Of a DNA stretch of 64,000 bases, positions 34,733 through 43,656 are shown in pieces. The DNA comes from Bacillota bacterium. GTDB lineage: Bacteria; Bacillota; Sulfobacillia; DUMF01. Numbering within the stretch: the stretch's first letter is position 1; the number at the start of each line of letters is the position of its first letter. A program made the translations under genes and the position numbers. The DNA is taken from assembly GCA_012840015.1 (NCBI GenBank), contig DUMF01000027.1:1-64000 (forward strand). The letters run 5' to 3'. The notes beneath the pieces are model-generated. The model ran no database searches and had not been told where the DNA came from. It worked only from the letters and a program-made list of their open reading frames with translations.

Positions 34733-35223
34733 ATCGAAGCCTCCCGGCTAAACCCACAAACGATCTTCATTCTCATGGAAGGTAGATAGAATCTGACCGT
34801 CCTACCGAAATTGCCCCCGAGGGTCGCTCCTGTAACCGGTATCCCCATCTCCGACAGAGCTTTCTTCACGGCTTCCCCGTTCAACTTGCCAACATCAAGC
34901 GCTTGGCCCTGAAATGAATCGAAAAGGTTTGCGCCACCCGCCATCTTGGCCAAAATGCCTCCGGTTGAAGCACCGCACTTCAAAATTGCCGCGTGTAAAG
35001 CTTCTACTGCAGTGTCAGCAAATTTGGCTGGCAGGAAAGAGGACGCCATAGCGGACTTATGACCATTCCCAGAGAACGGGAGGAAAATGTGTGCCATGCC
35101 CGCTACCAATCGGCCCGGATCATAGAGTACCAAGGCTACACACGAGCCTACCCCGAGAGCGGTGAGACAGCCTTCTCTCGAGATCACCTTTATCTCGCCA
35201 GTTCGGACGATCTCTTCTATCAT
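34729..35223 (-). CDS. cheD: Chemoreceptor glutamine deamidase
   Basis: 164 aa from ATG 35223, which overlaps the cheC stop. The longer open frame to 35448 is only the shadow of cheC. Catalytic Cys is in LGVGSCVALVLYDP and His in AGMAHIFLP, the usual CheD pair; the third residue of the triad is expected in the GGILAKMAGGANLF strand. CheD deamidates receptor glutamines and stimulates the phosphatase CheC, whose gene is directly upstream and translationally coupled. Confidence 0.95.
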   Translation of the reverse strand: MIEEIVRTGEIKVISREGCLTALGVGSCVALVLYDPGRLVAGMAHIFLPFSGNGHKSAMASSFLPAKFADTAVEALHAAILKCGASTGGILAKMAGGANLFDSFQGQALDVGKLNGEAVKKALSEMGIPVTGATLGGNFGRTVRFYLPSMRMKIVCGFSREASI

Positions 35224-35825
35224 CTGCAGTAAGTCGCCTCTACAGCCTGTAGAAAGCCACAAAGGCTCATCTTGTCCGGCACCAGGATCAAGCGCCCGCC
35301 CAGTAACCGATGCCCTCCTTCCAGTGAAAACGTAGTGTCGATCACAGTCGCGGAATCGTTGGTGTGCTCCATCAGTGCGAGAACTGACTCGATCACAGCA
35401 CCAGCCATCGTCTCCGCTACCCGCGGTACCGAAGGCCGCAACACCCACCCCGTCATAGACGAGAGGGCATTGAGATACGAAGTAACCACTATGTTGGCCA
35501 TCTCAGTGAAAATCGAGTACATTTCACACTCTACCTCGGCCGCCAGGGACATAAATCTCATGAATGTCCTTACCGCGTCCTCGGGCAGGCCGAAAACTGC
35601 TGAACCGGAAAGACCTCCGGTAAAAGGCACATAGGCTGCTAGAATGATGGCTTCGGGATCACCCCATATCCAAGCCGCTTCGCTGAGTGGCACAAACCGA
35701 ACGCTCGGTACGGAAACGTAGACCATCCGATCGCAAAGCATGGAGGAAAGCGCTTTGGCAGCATTTCCGATCCCGACAGTCCCAGCTTCCTTCAGCACAT
35801 CCAGCTGCCACTCACGCGCTTCCAC
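35220..35825 (-). CDS. cheC: CheY-P phosphatase CheC
   Basis: 201 aa with the duplicated CheC/CheX phosphatase motif D/S-x3-E-x2-N. The second copy is intact (SIFTEMANIVVTSY). In the first copy (DVLKEAGTVGIGNAAKAL) the Asn position is Thr, so only one active centre is expected. The GTG start lies inside the end of cheY (14-base overlap). CheC lowers CheY-P and binds CheD in the Bacillus-type adaptation system. FliY, encoded in the same operon, supplies a further phosphatase. Confidence 0.92.
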   Translation of the reverse strand: MEAREWQLDVLKEAGTVGIGNAAKALSSMLCDRMVYVSVPSVRFVPLSEAAWIWGDPEAIILAAYVPFTGGLSGSAVFGLPEDAVRTFMRFMSLAAEVECEMYSIFTEMANIVVTSYLNALSSMTGWVLRPSVPRVAETMAGAVIESVLALMEHTNDSATVIDTTFSLEGGHRLLGGRLILVPDKMSLCGFLQAVEATYCR

Positions 35826-36186
35826 CGCTCATCACCTTGTTCAAAGCTTCCACTACCCTGTCGGGTTGAAAAGGTTTGACGATAAAGTCTTTGGCCCCCG
35901 AGGCCAGCGCTTCTATCACCAGAGGTTTCTGGCCCATAGCGCTACATACAATTATCTTGGCACTGGGATCTCGTTGAAGAATCGACTTCAAAGCAACTAT
36001 GCCGTCCATTTTGGGCATGGTTATGTCCATAGTCACGACATCGGGTTTCAGCTCGAAGTATTTTTGCACCGCATCTTCCCCATTTTCGGCTTCTCCCACT
36101 ACAGAGAAACCGTTCTTAGTGAGCAAGTTCTTCAATGTCAGCCTCATAAAAGCTGTATCGTCTACTACCAGCACCGAGGTAGCCAT
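35812..36186 (-). CDS. cheY: Chemotaxis response regulator
   Basis: 124-aa single receiver domain: VVDDTAFMR (Asp9-Asp10), phospho-acceptor Asp54 in VVTMDITMPKMDG, Thr/Ser switch in CSAMGQ and Lys in GAKDFIVKPF. It carries the signal from CheA to the switch proteins FliM and FliY. It lies 47 bases after cheA and overlaps cheC. In this operon type CheY-P usually promotes counter-clockwise rotation, as in Bacillus; that is inference. Confidence 0.95.
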   Translation of the reverse strand: MATSVLVVDDTAFMRLTLKNLLTKNGFSVVGEAENGEDAVQKYFELKPDVVTMDITMPKMDGIVALKSILQRDPSAKIIVCSAMGQKPLVIEALASGAKDFIVKPFQPDRVVEALNKVMSGGSA

Positions 36187-36233
36187 CCAAACCCCTCCTG
36201 ACCAGCTATTGGCACCAGCCTAAGACGCATTTG

Positions 36234-37832
36234 CTAATTCAATAACGATGCTATGTCCAAAATCAACGAAACCCTACCGTCTCCGAGAATAGTGGCTCCG
36301 GAGATTCCCTTCACCGAACCGAGAAAATGGCCGATGGATTTCATTACGATTTCCTGTTGCCCTACGATTTCGTCCACCTCTAGCACAGCCTTCCTCTTGC
36401 CCGTCTGGAGTATGACCGCGGACGCCCCCGTACACTGTCCCTGTAACCCCACCGCCTCCCTCAAGGACACCACCGGGAGCACTTCGCCACGCCACTCCAT
36501 TACAGGCCGTTTCATCATTGACTTTACCGCGCGGTTATCCAGCAGGATGTTCTCTACGATGAACTCGAGCGGAACGGCAAATATCTCTTCTTGGGCTTTC
36601 AACAACATTGCTTTCACTATGGCCAGAGTTATTGGTAAGTGCATCCTGATTGTAGTACCCAAGCCGGGCTTACTATCGACCTCCACCACGCCATTCATGG
36701 AGGCAATGACGTTCCGCACTATATCCATGCCCACTCCTCGGCCGGACACCTCTGTAGCCTGTTCTTTCGTAGAAAAGCCGGGTAAGAAGATCAACTCCAG
36801 GATCTGGCTCTCATTGAGCTGACGTGCTTCTGTTTCGCTCACGACTCCTTTGGCGATCGCTTTCTCCAGCAGGCGTTGGGGATCTATCCCAGCGCCATCG
36901 TCTTGAACCTCGACCACCACTCTCCCGCCCTCGTTCCTGGCACTCAGCCTCACGAGACCTTCTTCAGGTTTGCCGAGCTCCTTCCTTATCGCTGGCGGCT
37001 CGATTCCATGATCTACCGCGTTCCGCAAAAGGTGTACCAGCGGCTCACCCATCCGCCCTACCACTGCTCTGTCCAGTTCCGTATCTCCCCCAGATATTTC
37101 GAGCCTGACCTTCTTCCCAAGCTCTGCCGCCACGTCTCTCACCATACGGGGGAAGCGTCGAAACACGCTCTGTATGGGCATCATCCGCAAACGCATGGCG
37201 AGGTCCTGTAAACCGCTAGTAGCCTGGTCGATCTCCTGAAGCGCCTCTTCCGGCACGTCCCCGGCCTCGCAAAAGGCTGCCAGCCTATTGCGAGCTATCA
37301 CGAGCTGCCCGATCAAATTGATCAGCTCGTCCAGCTTCGCGGTTTCCACCTTGACCGTATGGTCCATGCCGTTCAAATGTGAGGAGTGCTCTAAAACCTT
37401 CGCCTCCGTCCCTTCCCCGGTCGTGCCAGCCTCCAGAAGCGCTTTGAGTTGAGCCGTCACCTGCTCGCACCCTAGACCTCGCACGGCCGGCGCATCGTTA
37501 CCGGCCGCGAACTGATCAAGCATGTTCTCAATCGCGTCAACAGCCGCAAAGAACAGGCAGGTGTCTTCCTCGTCAAGAGCGATCTTGCCGTCTTTGATGG
37601 CCTGCATCACGCTTTCAACCTCATGGGTGAAATCAGCCATCCCGTCGAGCCCCATCGTGGCGGCCATGCCCTTGAGGCTATGAGCAGCCCGGAACATTTC
37701 CGTCAATGCGTCGGCATCCCCTGAATTTTTCTCCAGTTCCAGAAGGCAATCGTTCAGGCGCTGTACGTACTCCTGCGCTTCCGAAATAAAGGCCTGCCGG
37801 AGCTCCTGGGTTATTTCAATTCCCTCGCTCAT
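36234..37832 (-). CDS. cheA: Chemotaxis histidine kinase CheA (lacking P2)
   Basis: 532 aa, shorter than the usual 650-700. Order: P1/Hpt with phospho-His51 in [12 protein letters not shown]; a short linker with no recognisable CheY-binding P2 domain; P3 dimerisation ([20 protein letters not shown]); P4 kinase with [12 protein letters not shown] (N box), [11 protein letters not shown] (G1) and [11 protein letters not shown] (G2); and the P5 CheW-like domain to the C-terminus. ATG overlaps the receptor gene stop (ATGA). Without P2, CheY and CheB must bind directly to P1/P4. Confidence 0.95.
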   Translation of the reverse strand: MSEGIEITQELRQAFISEAQEYVQRLNDCLLELEKNSGDADALTEMFRAAHSLKGMAATMGLDGMADFTHEVESVMQAIKDGKIALDEEDTCLFFAAVDAIENMLDQFAAGNDAPAVRGLGCEQVTAQLKALLEAGTTGEGTEAKVLEHSSHLNGMDHTVKVETAKLDELINLIGQLVIARNRLAAFCEAGDVPEEALQEIDQATSGLQDLAMRLRMMPIQSVFRRFPRMVRDVAAELGKKVRLEISGGDTELDRAVVGRMGEPLVHLLRNAVDHGIEPPAIRKELGKPEEGLVRLSARNEGGRVVVEVQDDGAGIDPQRLLEKAIAKGVVSETEARQLNESQILELIFLPGFSTKEQATEVSGRGVGMDIVRNVIASMNGVVEVDSKPGLGTTIRMHLPITLAIVKAMLLKAQEEIFAVPLEFIVENILLDNRAVKSMMKRPVMEWRGEVLPVVSLREAVGLQGQCTGASAVILQTGKRKAVLEVDEIVGQQEIVMKSIGHFLGSVKGISGATILGDGRVSLILDIASLLN

Positions 37833-39535
37833 GCCGAGGCCCCCGCCTCAGTCAGTCTAAAGCGTGCTACAGTCTGTTGCAGATTTGCTGCCATCTCCGC
37901 GAGCGCATTCGCCTCAGAGGAAATCTGCTGTACCGAAGCGGACTGGCCTTGAGCCCTGGCTGAAACTTGCTGCCCACCGGCTGCCACCTGCTGCGTCGCG
38001 GCAGCTATAGTTTCCACCGTTTTCACGATTTGGTTGCTGCCGGCTGCCAACTGTTGGGTAGCGGCGGACACTTCGTGCACTTGATTCACGATCGAATCTA
38101 CCGCCCGTTTGATCTCCTCGAAGGCTTGCACCGCCATGCTTACGACCTGGATACCTTGGGCCACCTCTTTCGTTCCCGTCTCCATCCCTTGCACTGCAAG
38201 GCCAGTATCTTGCTGGATACCCTGGGCGAGCTCAGAGATCTTGCTGGCCGCCGCACGGGATTGTTCCGCCAGCTTGCGTACCTCTTCCGCCACTACGGCG
38301 AAGCCCCGCCCCTGATCTCCGGCCCTGGCTGCCTCGATTGCTGCATTCAGCGCCAACAGGTTCGTCTGCGCTGCGATATTAGTGATGACATCAACTATCT
38401 GCCCGATCTCACGAGATCGGTCTCCTAAAGTCCTAACTAACTGCGCCGCACTTTCAACCGCTTTCTCGATCGATCCTATTTGCTGGGTAGCCTGCGCGAG
38501 AGCCTCCCGCCCCTGTTTTGCCAGTTGAGCGGCTTTAGAAGAATCTTGTGCCACGTTGCTGGCGTTGGCTGCTATCTGCTGTATAGCGCCAGACATCTGC
38601 GTTATAGTACTGGACGCCTCGGCACTCATCTTGGCTTGTTGCTCAGCCCCCTGCGCCAACTGCTCCACCGTACTCGCAACCTCAACGGCAGACTTGCCCA
38701 CGTTCTCCGAAGCTGCAGCGAGTTGCTGGCTGGAACTGTTCACCTTGGACACCGCGTCTATCGCAGCACCGATCACGTTTTTGAGATTCTCAACCATCTT
38801 GGAGAAAGCCTGGGCCAAATGACCCAGCTCATCCTTGCTATCCGCCTGAACGGCAACGCTAAGATCCCCGTCAGCCACTCTGGTAATGGCCTCCGAAAGC
38901 CTCTTGATTGGGGCGACGATGGTCCTGGGTACGATCCAGATTAGGAGCAAAACGAGCAAGGCGCTTGCAAGGGAAAGTATCGTGCTTATCCGGTTTGCGC
39001 TGGAAACATGCGATTGGAACTCAGACGCGATCGCCTTGAGCGCCGTTTCGTGATGTGCCACCAGGTCCGAAGAAAGTTTCATCAGTACCTCTATCTGGGT
39101 GCGGCTATTCATTAGGTCGATCTTCAGCCCGGTATATTCATCGGCATCACCGGACCTGGAGAAGGCAGCTTGGGCAGTCGCTTTCCACGCCGCGTAATTC
39201 AGCTCTAGCTCCCTGAGGCGATCGGTTTCTTCTTTCGCCGAGGCCAACCCCTTCATTGTGCTGAGTATCTGGGTGGTACGCTTATCCCCCTCCTCGAAGT
39301 TGCGCTGGTTGGCTGCGTCCCTGGTTATCATGAACGTAAGCTGGTTAGTTACCTGATCAGCCACGGAGACCTGGAAATCCTTCGCTAACTTTACTTTCTG
39401 ATTTTCGCGCTCATAGCTCTGATAACTGGCGAGCATTTGCCGATTAAAGTAATAAGTGACCCCGGTAACTGCCAAAACGGCTAGTAATATGAACAGGAAG
39501 CTCATGAACAACCTGCCCCTAATAGTCCACTTCAT
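37829..39535 (-). CDS. Methyl-accepting chemotaxis protein
   Basis: 568 aa. Transmembrane helices at about 8-28 and 184-203 enclose a 155-residue helical sensor of the four-helix-bundle type. HAMP follows (about 204-256), then the long signalling coiled coil with the hairpin tip [12 protein letters not shown]-like region, here [18 protein letters not shown], preceded by [19 protein letters not shown]. Ligand unknown. It is embedded in the operon between cheW and cheA with 4-base overlaps on both sides, so this receptor is the system's dedicated input. Confidence 0.95.
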   Translation of the reverse strand: MKWTIRGRLFMSFLFILLAVLAVTGVTYYFNRQMLASYQSYERENQKVKLAKDFQVSVADQVTNQLTFMITRDAANQRNFEEGDKRTTQILSTMKGLASAKEETDRLRELELNYAAWKATAQAAFSRSGDADEYTGLKIDLMNSRTQIEVLMKLSSDLVAHHETALKAIASEFQSHVSSANRISTILSLASALLVLLLIWIVPRTIVAPIKRLSEAITRVADGDLSVAVQADSKDELGHLAQAFSKMVENLKNVIGAAIDAVSKVNSSSQQLAAASENVGKSAVEVASTVEQLAQGAEQQAKMSAEASSTITQMSGAIQQIAANASNVAQDSSKAAQLAKQGREALAQATQQIGSIEKAVESAAQLVRTLGDRSREIGQIVDVITNIAAQTNLLALNAAIEAARAGDQGRGFAVVAEEVRKLAEQSRAAASKISELAQGIQQDTGLAVQGMETGTKEVAQGIQVVSMAVQAFEEIKRAVDSIVNQVHEVSAATQQLAAGSNQIVKTVETIAAATQQVAAGGQQVSARAQGQSASVQQISSEANALAEMAANLQQTVARFRLTEAGASA

Positions 39536-40020
39536 GCTACCGATCCCCCTCGCTTCGCTGCTATGAGCTCTACCTTTTCGGTAGTCGCGAACAACTTCTC
39601 AATGTCGATCAGTATGAGCAACCTGCCATCCACTTTGCCGACGCCCTTCAAAAACTCGGATCTAATCCCTGCCACGCTTTCAGGCGGCGGCTGAACGTCG
39701 GAAGGAGCAATCCGCCTCACTTCAGTTACTGCGTCGACTCGAAGGCCCACTTTGTCGCCACCCATTTCCGCCACGACTACCCTCGAATCGGCTGCCGTTC
39801 CCGACACTCCCAACCGCTTGCGCAAGTCCACTACCGGGATCACCTCGCCGCGAAGGTTCGTGACCCCCTCGATGAATTCAGCGGCATGGGGGAGGCGTGT
39901 CACAGCTGGAGGTCTGATGATCTCTCTCACCTGTGCGATACCGAGGGCAAACTCTTCTCCGTCTATGGAAAAAACCACGTATTGATCATCTGCCACCGCC
40001 ACGGTTACCGTCCCTCCCAT
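39532..40020 (-). CDS. cheW: Chemotaxis coupling protein CheW
   Basis: Up to 162 aa. CheW fold with [33 protein letters not shown], the conserved [20 protein letters not shown] and [20 protein letters not shown]. It links CheA to the receptor. ATG 40020 opens the frame, but GGGAGG then lies inside the gene; GTG 40002, 10 bases after that site, may be the real start. It overlaps the end of the fliY gene either way. Confidence 0.94.
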   Translation of the reverse strand: MGGTVTVAVADDQYVVFSIDGEEFALGIAQVREIIRPPAVTRLPHAAEFIEGVTNLRGEVIPVVDLRKRLGVSGTAADSRVVVAEMGGDKVGLRVDAVTEVRRIAPSDVQPPPESVAGIRSEFLKGVGKVDGRLLILIDIEKLFATTEKVELIAAKRGGSVA

Positions 40021-40912
40021 GGATTTTCGTGATTTTTACGCCGTAACGATCTCCCACCACTACCACCTGTCCCCTCGCTACCTCAACCCCGCCACACAGC
40101 ACATCTGCCTCCTGCCCTTCTAGGGCATCCAGCTCGATCGCGTCTCCTCCCTCCAGCGACTCGAGCTCAAAAACTTTGAGCCTCGTTCTCCCCAACCTTA
40201 CCGTGATCTCTATCGGTACATCGGGTATAAAGGCAGGCACGGCGCGCGTTATCTCTACCGGCGCTTCGGCTGCCCTTTCGGCTGGGGCTTTGTCGGCCGC
40301 CCCATCCACCACTCCAAACTTCTCCAACATTGCCCTAGCCAGCTCTGAACTGAACTCGAGGGGCATTATCTGCACGATGTCAGAATTGACCTTGTCCTCT
40401 ATCGTCATCCTGAACGTTATCTTCACGGCGTGGCGCTCCGTGATCCCCACTATGCTCTCCAGGGAATCTCTGAGCCTCCGGCGCTGGGTATCTGGAGGCG
40501 AAATCGATACTTTCCTGTTCAGGATCGTGGACATAGCAGTGGAAGCTGCTCCCATCATTTGGTTCATTGCTTCGCTTATGGCGCTCAGCTCGATCTCACC
40601 GAGCTCCCCTTCCCCGATGTCTCCGCTCCCACCCATCATCAGATCAGCAATCACACGCGCGTCCCTTTCGGACACCACGAAAAGATTCTCGCCTACCAGC
40701 CCTTCTGTATAGCACACCCTCGTTACCACTGCAGGTACCGGGTACTCCGCCTCAATCTCTTCTATAGGATCCATCTTGACTGTGGGGGTGGTTATCCTCA
40801 CCTCTTTCGAAGTCAGCGAGGAAAGAGCGGTGGCGGCTGAACCCATTGAGATGTTTCCTATTTCAGCGATCACGTCCTTTAGCGTGTCATCCAGTGAACC
40901 GATTTCCAACAT
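39986..40912 (-). CDS. fliY: Flagellar switch phosphatase FliY (CheC-FliN fusion)
   Basis: 308 aa. The N-terminal CheC-like domain has both phosphatase motifs intact (DVIAEIGNISMGSAA near the start; SAISEAMNQMMGAA near residue 115). After a linker the C-terminal SpoA/FliN domain (VPIEITVRLGRTRLKVFELE) joins the C-ring. It dephosphorylates CheY-P at the motor. Its ATG overlaps the fliM stop in TAATG. FliY is characteristic of Firmicutes and related Gram-positives. It is shorter than Bacillus FliY because the linker is reduced. Confidence 0.93.
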   Translation of the reverse strand: MLEIGSLDDTLKDVIAEIGNISMGSAATALSSLTSKEVRITTPTVKMDPIEEIEAEYPVPAVVTRVCYTEGLVGENLFVVSERDARVIADLMMGGSGDIGEGELGEIELSAISEAMNQMMGAASTAMSTILNRKVSISPPDTQRRRLRDSLESIVGITERHAVKITFRMTIEDKVNSDIVQIMPLEFSSELARAMLEKFGVVDGAADKAPAERAAEAPVEITRAVPAFIPDVPIEITVRLGRTRLKVFELESLEGGDAIELDALEGQEADVLCGGVEVARGQVVVVGDRYGVKITKIHGRDGNRGGGR

Positions 40913-41883
40913 TAGGCCCCCTTGTCAACCGTTCTCCGTTCGATTACTACCGCCAGCCGCCGCCCTAAAAGTCCGGGCCTCCCCTCGAACTTGGGAATGC
41001 CGCCCACCCTCACTTCGAGCGGCTCGTCCACACGGCGGTTGAGGGTAATGACGTCGCCTATTTCGAGCCCTGCCAAGTCTCCCGTGCCCACGTTCGCCTC
41101 ACCCAGAATCACTTCAACGTCCACGGTTATCAACTGTACTAATTTCTGCAGCCACGATGTGTCAGCCCTGGTTTGTTTCGTGTGCTGCCGGTAAAGCAAA
41201 TCGCCTATTGATCGTCCTAGCACATTTTCCATCAAAGCGTATGGACAGCAAATTGTGATCAGGTCGTTGGAACCGCCCACGCTCACCTCGAAAGTACCCA
41301 CAACGACAACATCTCTGTCAGGCATTACCCCCATGTACAGGAGGCTCGTTTCCAGGCTTTTGTACTCTAGCTCCATGGTCAAGAGCCCTGCCCACGCCCG
41401 TTCTAGCCCATTGACTATAAGCTGAAACACCTGCGATGAAAGCACACTGCACTCGATTTCTGTAAGATCGCGGTTCTGCCCTGTGCTTCCGTTTCCACCG
41501 CATAAGCGGTCATACATAGAAAGGGCTAGTTCGCAGCTTTGTTGTATCAGGACGGGCTGGTCTGTAAGCTTGTCACGATAGATCGCAACTGCGGTAGGGT
41601 TAGGAAGGGAATAGACAAATTCCCCGTAAGTCAATTGCTGCACAGATTTGACTCTGATCACTGTCGGCCGTTGGAGACGTGCGGAAATGGCAGTCGAGGA
41701 GCTGCGCGCTAGCTGCTCGTAGATACGCATGAGCAGGCGGGCTTGCTCCCTGGTGAGCCGATTGGCTCTCTTGAAATCATATAGTTCCAGTCTCTTGGGC
41801 TCGTTCTCATTCATCCTGAGGGAACTCAGGTTTCCGATCAAAGCGTCGATTTCCTTTTGGGAGAGCGTCGCGTTTTCAGAAAT
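40912..41883 (-). CDS. fliM: Flagellar motor switch protein FliM, apparent AUU start
   Basis: C-ring protein that receives CheY-P: N-terminal CheY-binding peptide, a CheC-like middle domain (RANRLTREQARLLMRIYEQL) and a C-terminal SpoA domain (IGDVITLNRRVDEPLEVRVG). The first usual start codon is TTG 41841, but that would delete the conserved LSQKEIDAL peptide encoded in frame just upstream. Extending the frame, the only suitable codon is ATT at 41883-41881, exactly 7 bases after GGAGG; a TAG closes the frame further up and no ATG, GTG or TTG intervenes. The product from ATT, MSENATLSQKEIDALIG, is a normal FliM beginning. Confidence 0.9.
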   Translation of the reverse strand: MSENATLSQKEIDALIGNLSSLRMNENEPKRLELYDFKRANRLTREQARLLMRIYEQLARSSSTAISARLQRPTVIRVKSVQQLTYGEFVYSLPNPTAVAIYRDKLTDQPVLIQQSCELALSMYDRLCGGNGSTGQNRDLTEIECSVLSSQVFQLIVNGLERAWAGLLTMELEYKSLETSLLYMGVMPDRDVVVVGTFEVSVGGSNDLITICCPYALMENVLGRSIGDLLYRQHTKQTRADTSWLQKLVQLITVDVEVILGEANVGTGDLAGLEIGDVITLNRRVDEPLEVRVGGIPKFEGRPGLLGRRLAVVIERRTVDKGA

Positions 41884-41897
41884 AGGAATCCCTCCCC

Positions 41898-42392
41898 GCC
41901 TTTTTACCTAAATCTTTTATCGAATGCACGTCCGTAAATGTTTAGGGCGCACCCGATTGGATGCCGCCTGAGTAATGATCCGGTCGCCACACACTACCTT
42001 ACGGTCAGGAATACGTGGGGCACACGTTCGGTTCATCGAGGAGGAGTGCGGCACTACGACGCAGACTCGCCCAGCACTTCGTGCCGTATAAGAACTAGCG
42101 GCCGTGGGCCCTTCTGCAGGTGCTACGGCCTACGCTGACTGCTGCAGGCCGAGCCACGTTTCGCAACGCGGGTTACCAGGTTACCTGGCATCGCCCACAA
42201 CTTTCCCAGGGTAATAACGTCGTCTCTCCTTCCACCTACCTGCGCCATTTACTTTCGGCAGCCTTCGGCAGCAAGGGCTTTGTCTTGTGTTGCATACTCG
42301 CCCAACTGCCGCCAGCCTCACCTGTGGTTCGTGGTCCTCAGGCTAGAGGTTTGCCTATCGCTTCTTTCAGATCCCATCTCGCTACGATGAAA
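41898..42392. other. Intergenic region, no gene recognised
   Basis: About 500 bases between the chemotaxis operon and the terminator of the next operon. Short frames are present but lack start signals and family resemblance. It should hold the fliM operon promoter; no clear sigma-A or sigma-D (flagellar) promoter was found by eye. Confidence 0.45.
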
Positions 42393-42426
42393 AACACCTG
42401 TGGGCTTCTCCTGCCCCACAGGTGTT
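42393..42426 (-). terminator. Intrinsic terminator of the oxidoreductase/ackA operon
   Basis: Perfect 12-bp stem AACACCTGTGGG/CCCACAGGTGTT, followed on the minus strand by a TTTTTC tail. It stands 23 bases after the last stop codon of the operon. Confidence 0.88.
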
Positions 42427-42448
42427 AACATTGCGGCGCTCCATGCGT

Positions 42449-43642
42449 TTACGCGATTAAACGATAAATGGGCTGCTTTTCTTTGCCATAAGCTATCGCA
42501 CACCTTGCCATACCCACACGACGGTCTTCTCCTATGACTATAGCTCCGACCAGCCGGCCACTCCGGTAGACCAGCTTCCGGTACTGCCTTTTGCGTTTGT
42601 TAAGGTACTTCTTTTCGGTGAACCCGCTCCCGGACGGTTGGGTCACCCCCATCGTATAGATTGTCAGGTCGCCTATAGACAGGGAGTTCATCGCGATGGA
42701 GTGAGAGTAATGCACTTCTTCGCCTGCCATATTATGGCCGGCAACCTTCCCCTGCTGTATCGCGTTATACCAGAGGGCGTTGACACGATTACCTCCTGCA
42801 GCCGCATCCCAACACTCCACTACATCGCCAGCGGCATATACGTCAGGAGCGCTCGTGGCCATCCGATCGTCCACGAGTATACCCCTGTTGCAGGCCAGCC
42901 CAGCTTCTTTTGCAAGTGAGATATTCGGCACGACGCCCTTCCCTACCACTACGAGCTTACAATCCAACACCTTCCCAGACTTGAGCCTGAGCGAGCTGAC
43001 TCGCCCGCCCCCGTAAAGTTCCGCTACATCCTCGCGCAGCAAGACTTCCACTCCAATGCTCTCCAGATGATGGAGTACTAGCTCCGAGCCTGTGGGGTCA
43101 AGCACTCTCGAAAGAACCTGTGGGGATGATACTACCATGGACACAGAAAGGCCCCGCTGGAGTAAGGCTTCCATGGCCTTGAAACCTACGAGCCCTCCCC
43201 CCACCACCACAGCGGATTTTAATCCTTCGGACCAGCTCTTGATGTTTACTGCATCGTTCAAAGTCCTGAGAGTAAACACTCCCAAGAGCGCAGAACCAGG
43301 TACGCTCAGCTCTTGTGCGCTCGCCCCCGTAGCCAGAAGCAGCTTATCGTACTGCAACTCGGAACCGTCGGATAGATAAATGGTCTTGGAAGCAGTGTCC
43401 ACCTTTTCTGCCTTCGTGGCCAGAAGCTGCCTGGCGTTGTACCTCTGGCACACATCTTCACCCTCGATAAACAAGTCGCCGAGGGACACCTTGCCGCCTA
43501 TCAAATGGGAGGTAAGCACACGCGAGTAAAAGGGATGGGGTTCGTCCCCTATTATCGTGATCTCGCCGGATGGGTCCTTCGCCCTTATCACCTTCAATGC
43601 GCTAATCCCCGCCGCGCCGTTCCCGACGATCACATACTTCAC
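42449..43642 (-). CDS. NAD(P)/FAD-dependent oxidoreductase (NADH oxidase/rubredoxin reductase-like)
   Basis: About 397 aa. FAD-binding YVIVGNGAAGISAL at the N-terminus, the ATG-type motif LLLATGASAQEL, NAD-binding VVVGGGLVGFKAMEAL, and the second FAD contact PDVYAAGDVVE. A C-terminal domain of about 90 residues completes it. No conserved catalytic Cys is evident at the usual Nox position, so it may reduce a partner such as rubredoxin. GTG 43642 has GGGAGG 8 bases upstream and is preferred to TTG 43660. It overlaps or abuts the acetate kinase gene. Confidence 0.87.
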   Translation of the reverse strand: MKYVIVGNGAAGISALKVIRAKDPSGEITIIGDEPHPFYSRVLTSHLIGGKVSLGDLFIEGEDVCQRYNARQLLATKAEKVDTASKTIYLSDGSELQYDKLLLATGASAQELSVPGSALLGVFTLRTLNDAVNIKSWSEGLKSAVVVGGGLVGFKAMEALLQRGLSVSMVVSSPQVLSRVLDPTGSELVLHHLESIGVEVLLREDVAELYGGGRVSSLRLKSGKVLDCKLVVVGKGVVPNISLAKEAGLACNRGILVDDRMATSAPDVYAAGDVVECWDAAAGGNRVNALWYNAIQQGKVAGHNMAGEEVHYSHSIAMNSLSIGDLTIYTMGVTQPSGSGFTEKKYLNKRKRQYRKLVYRSGRLVGAIVIGEDRRVGMARCAIAYGKEKQPIYRLIA

Positions 43643-43656
43643 TTTCGCCGCCTCCC

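Noticed and set aside
35224-35448. Longer cheD reading frame
   Set aside because: The extra 75 codons lie over cheC in another frame; ATG 35223 with the ATGA overlap gives a normal CheD.
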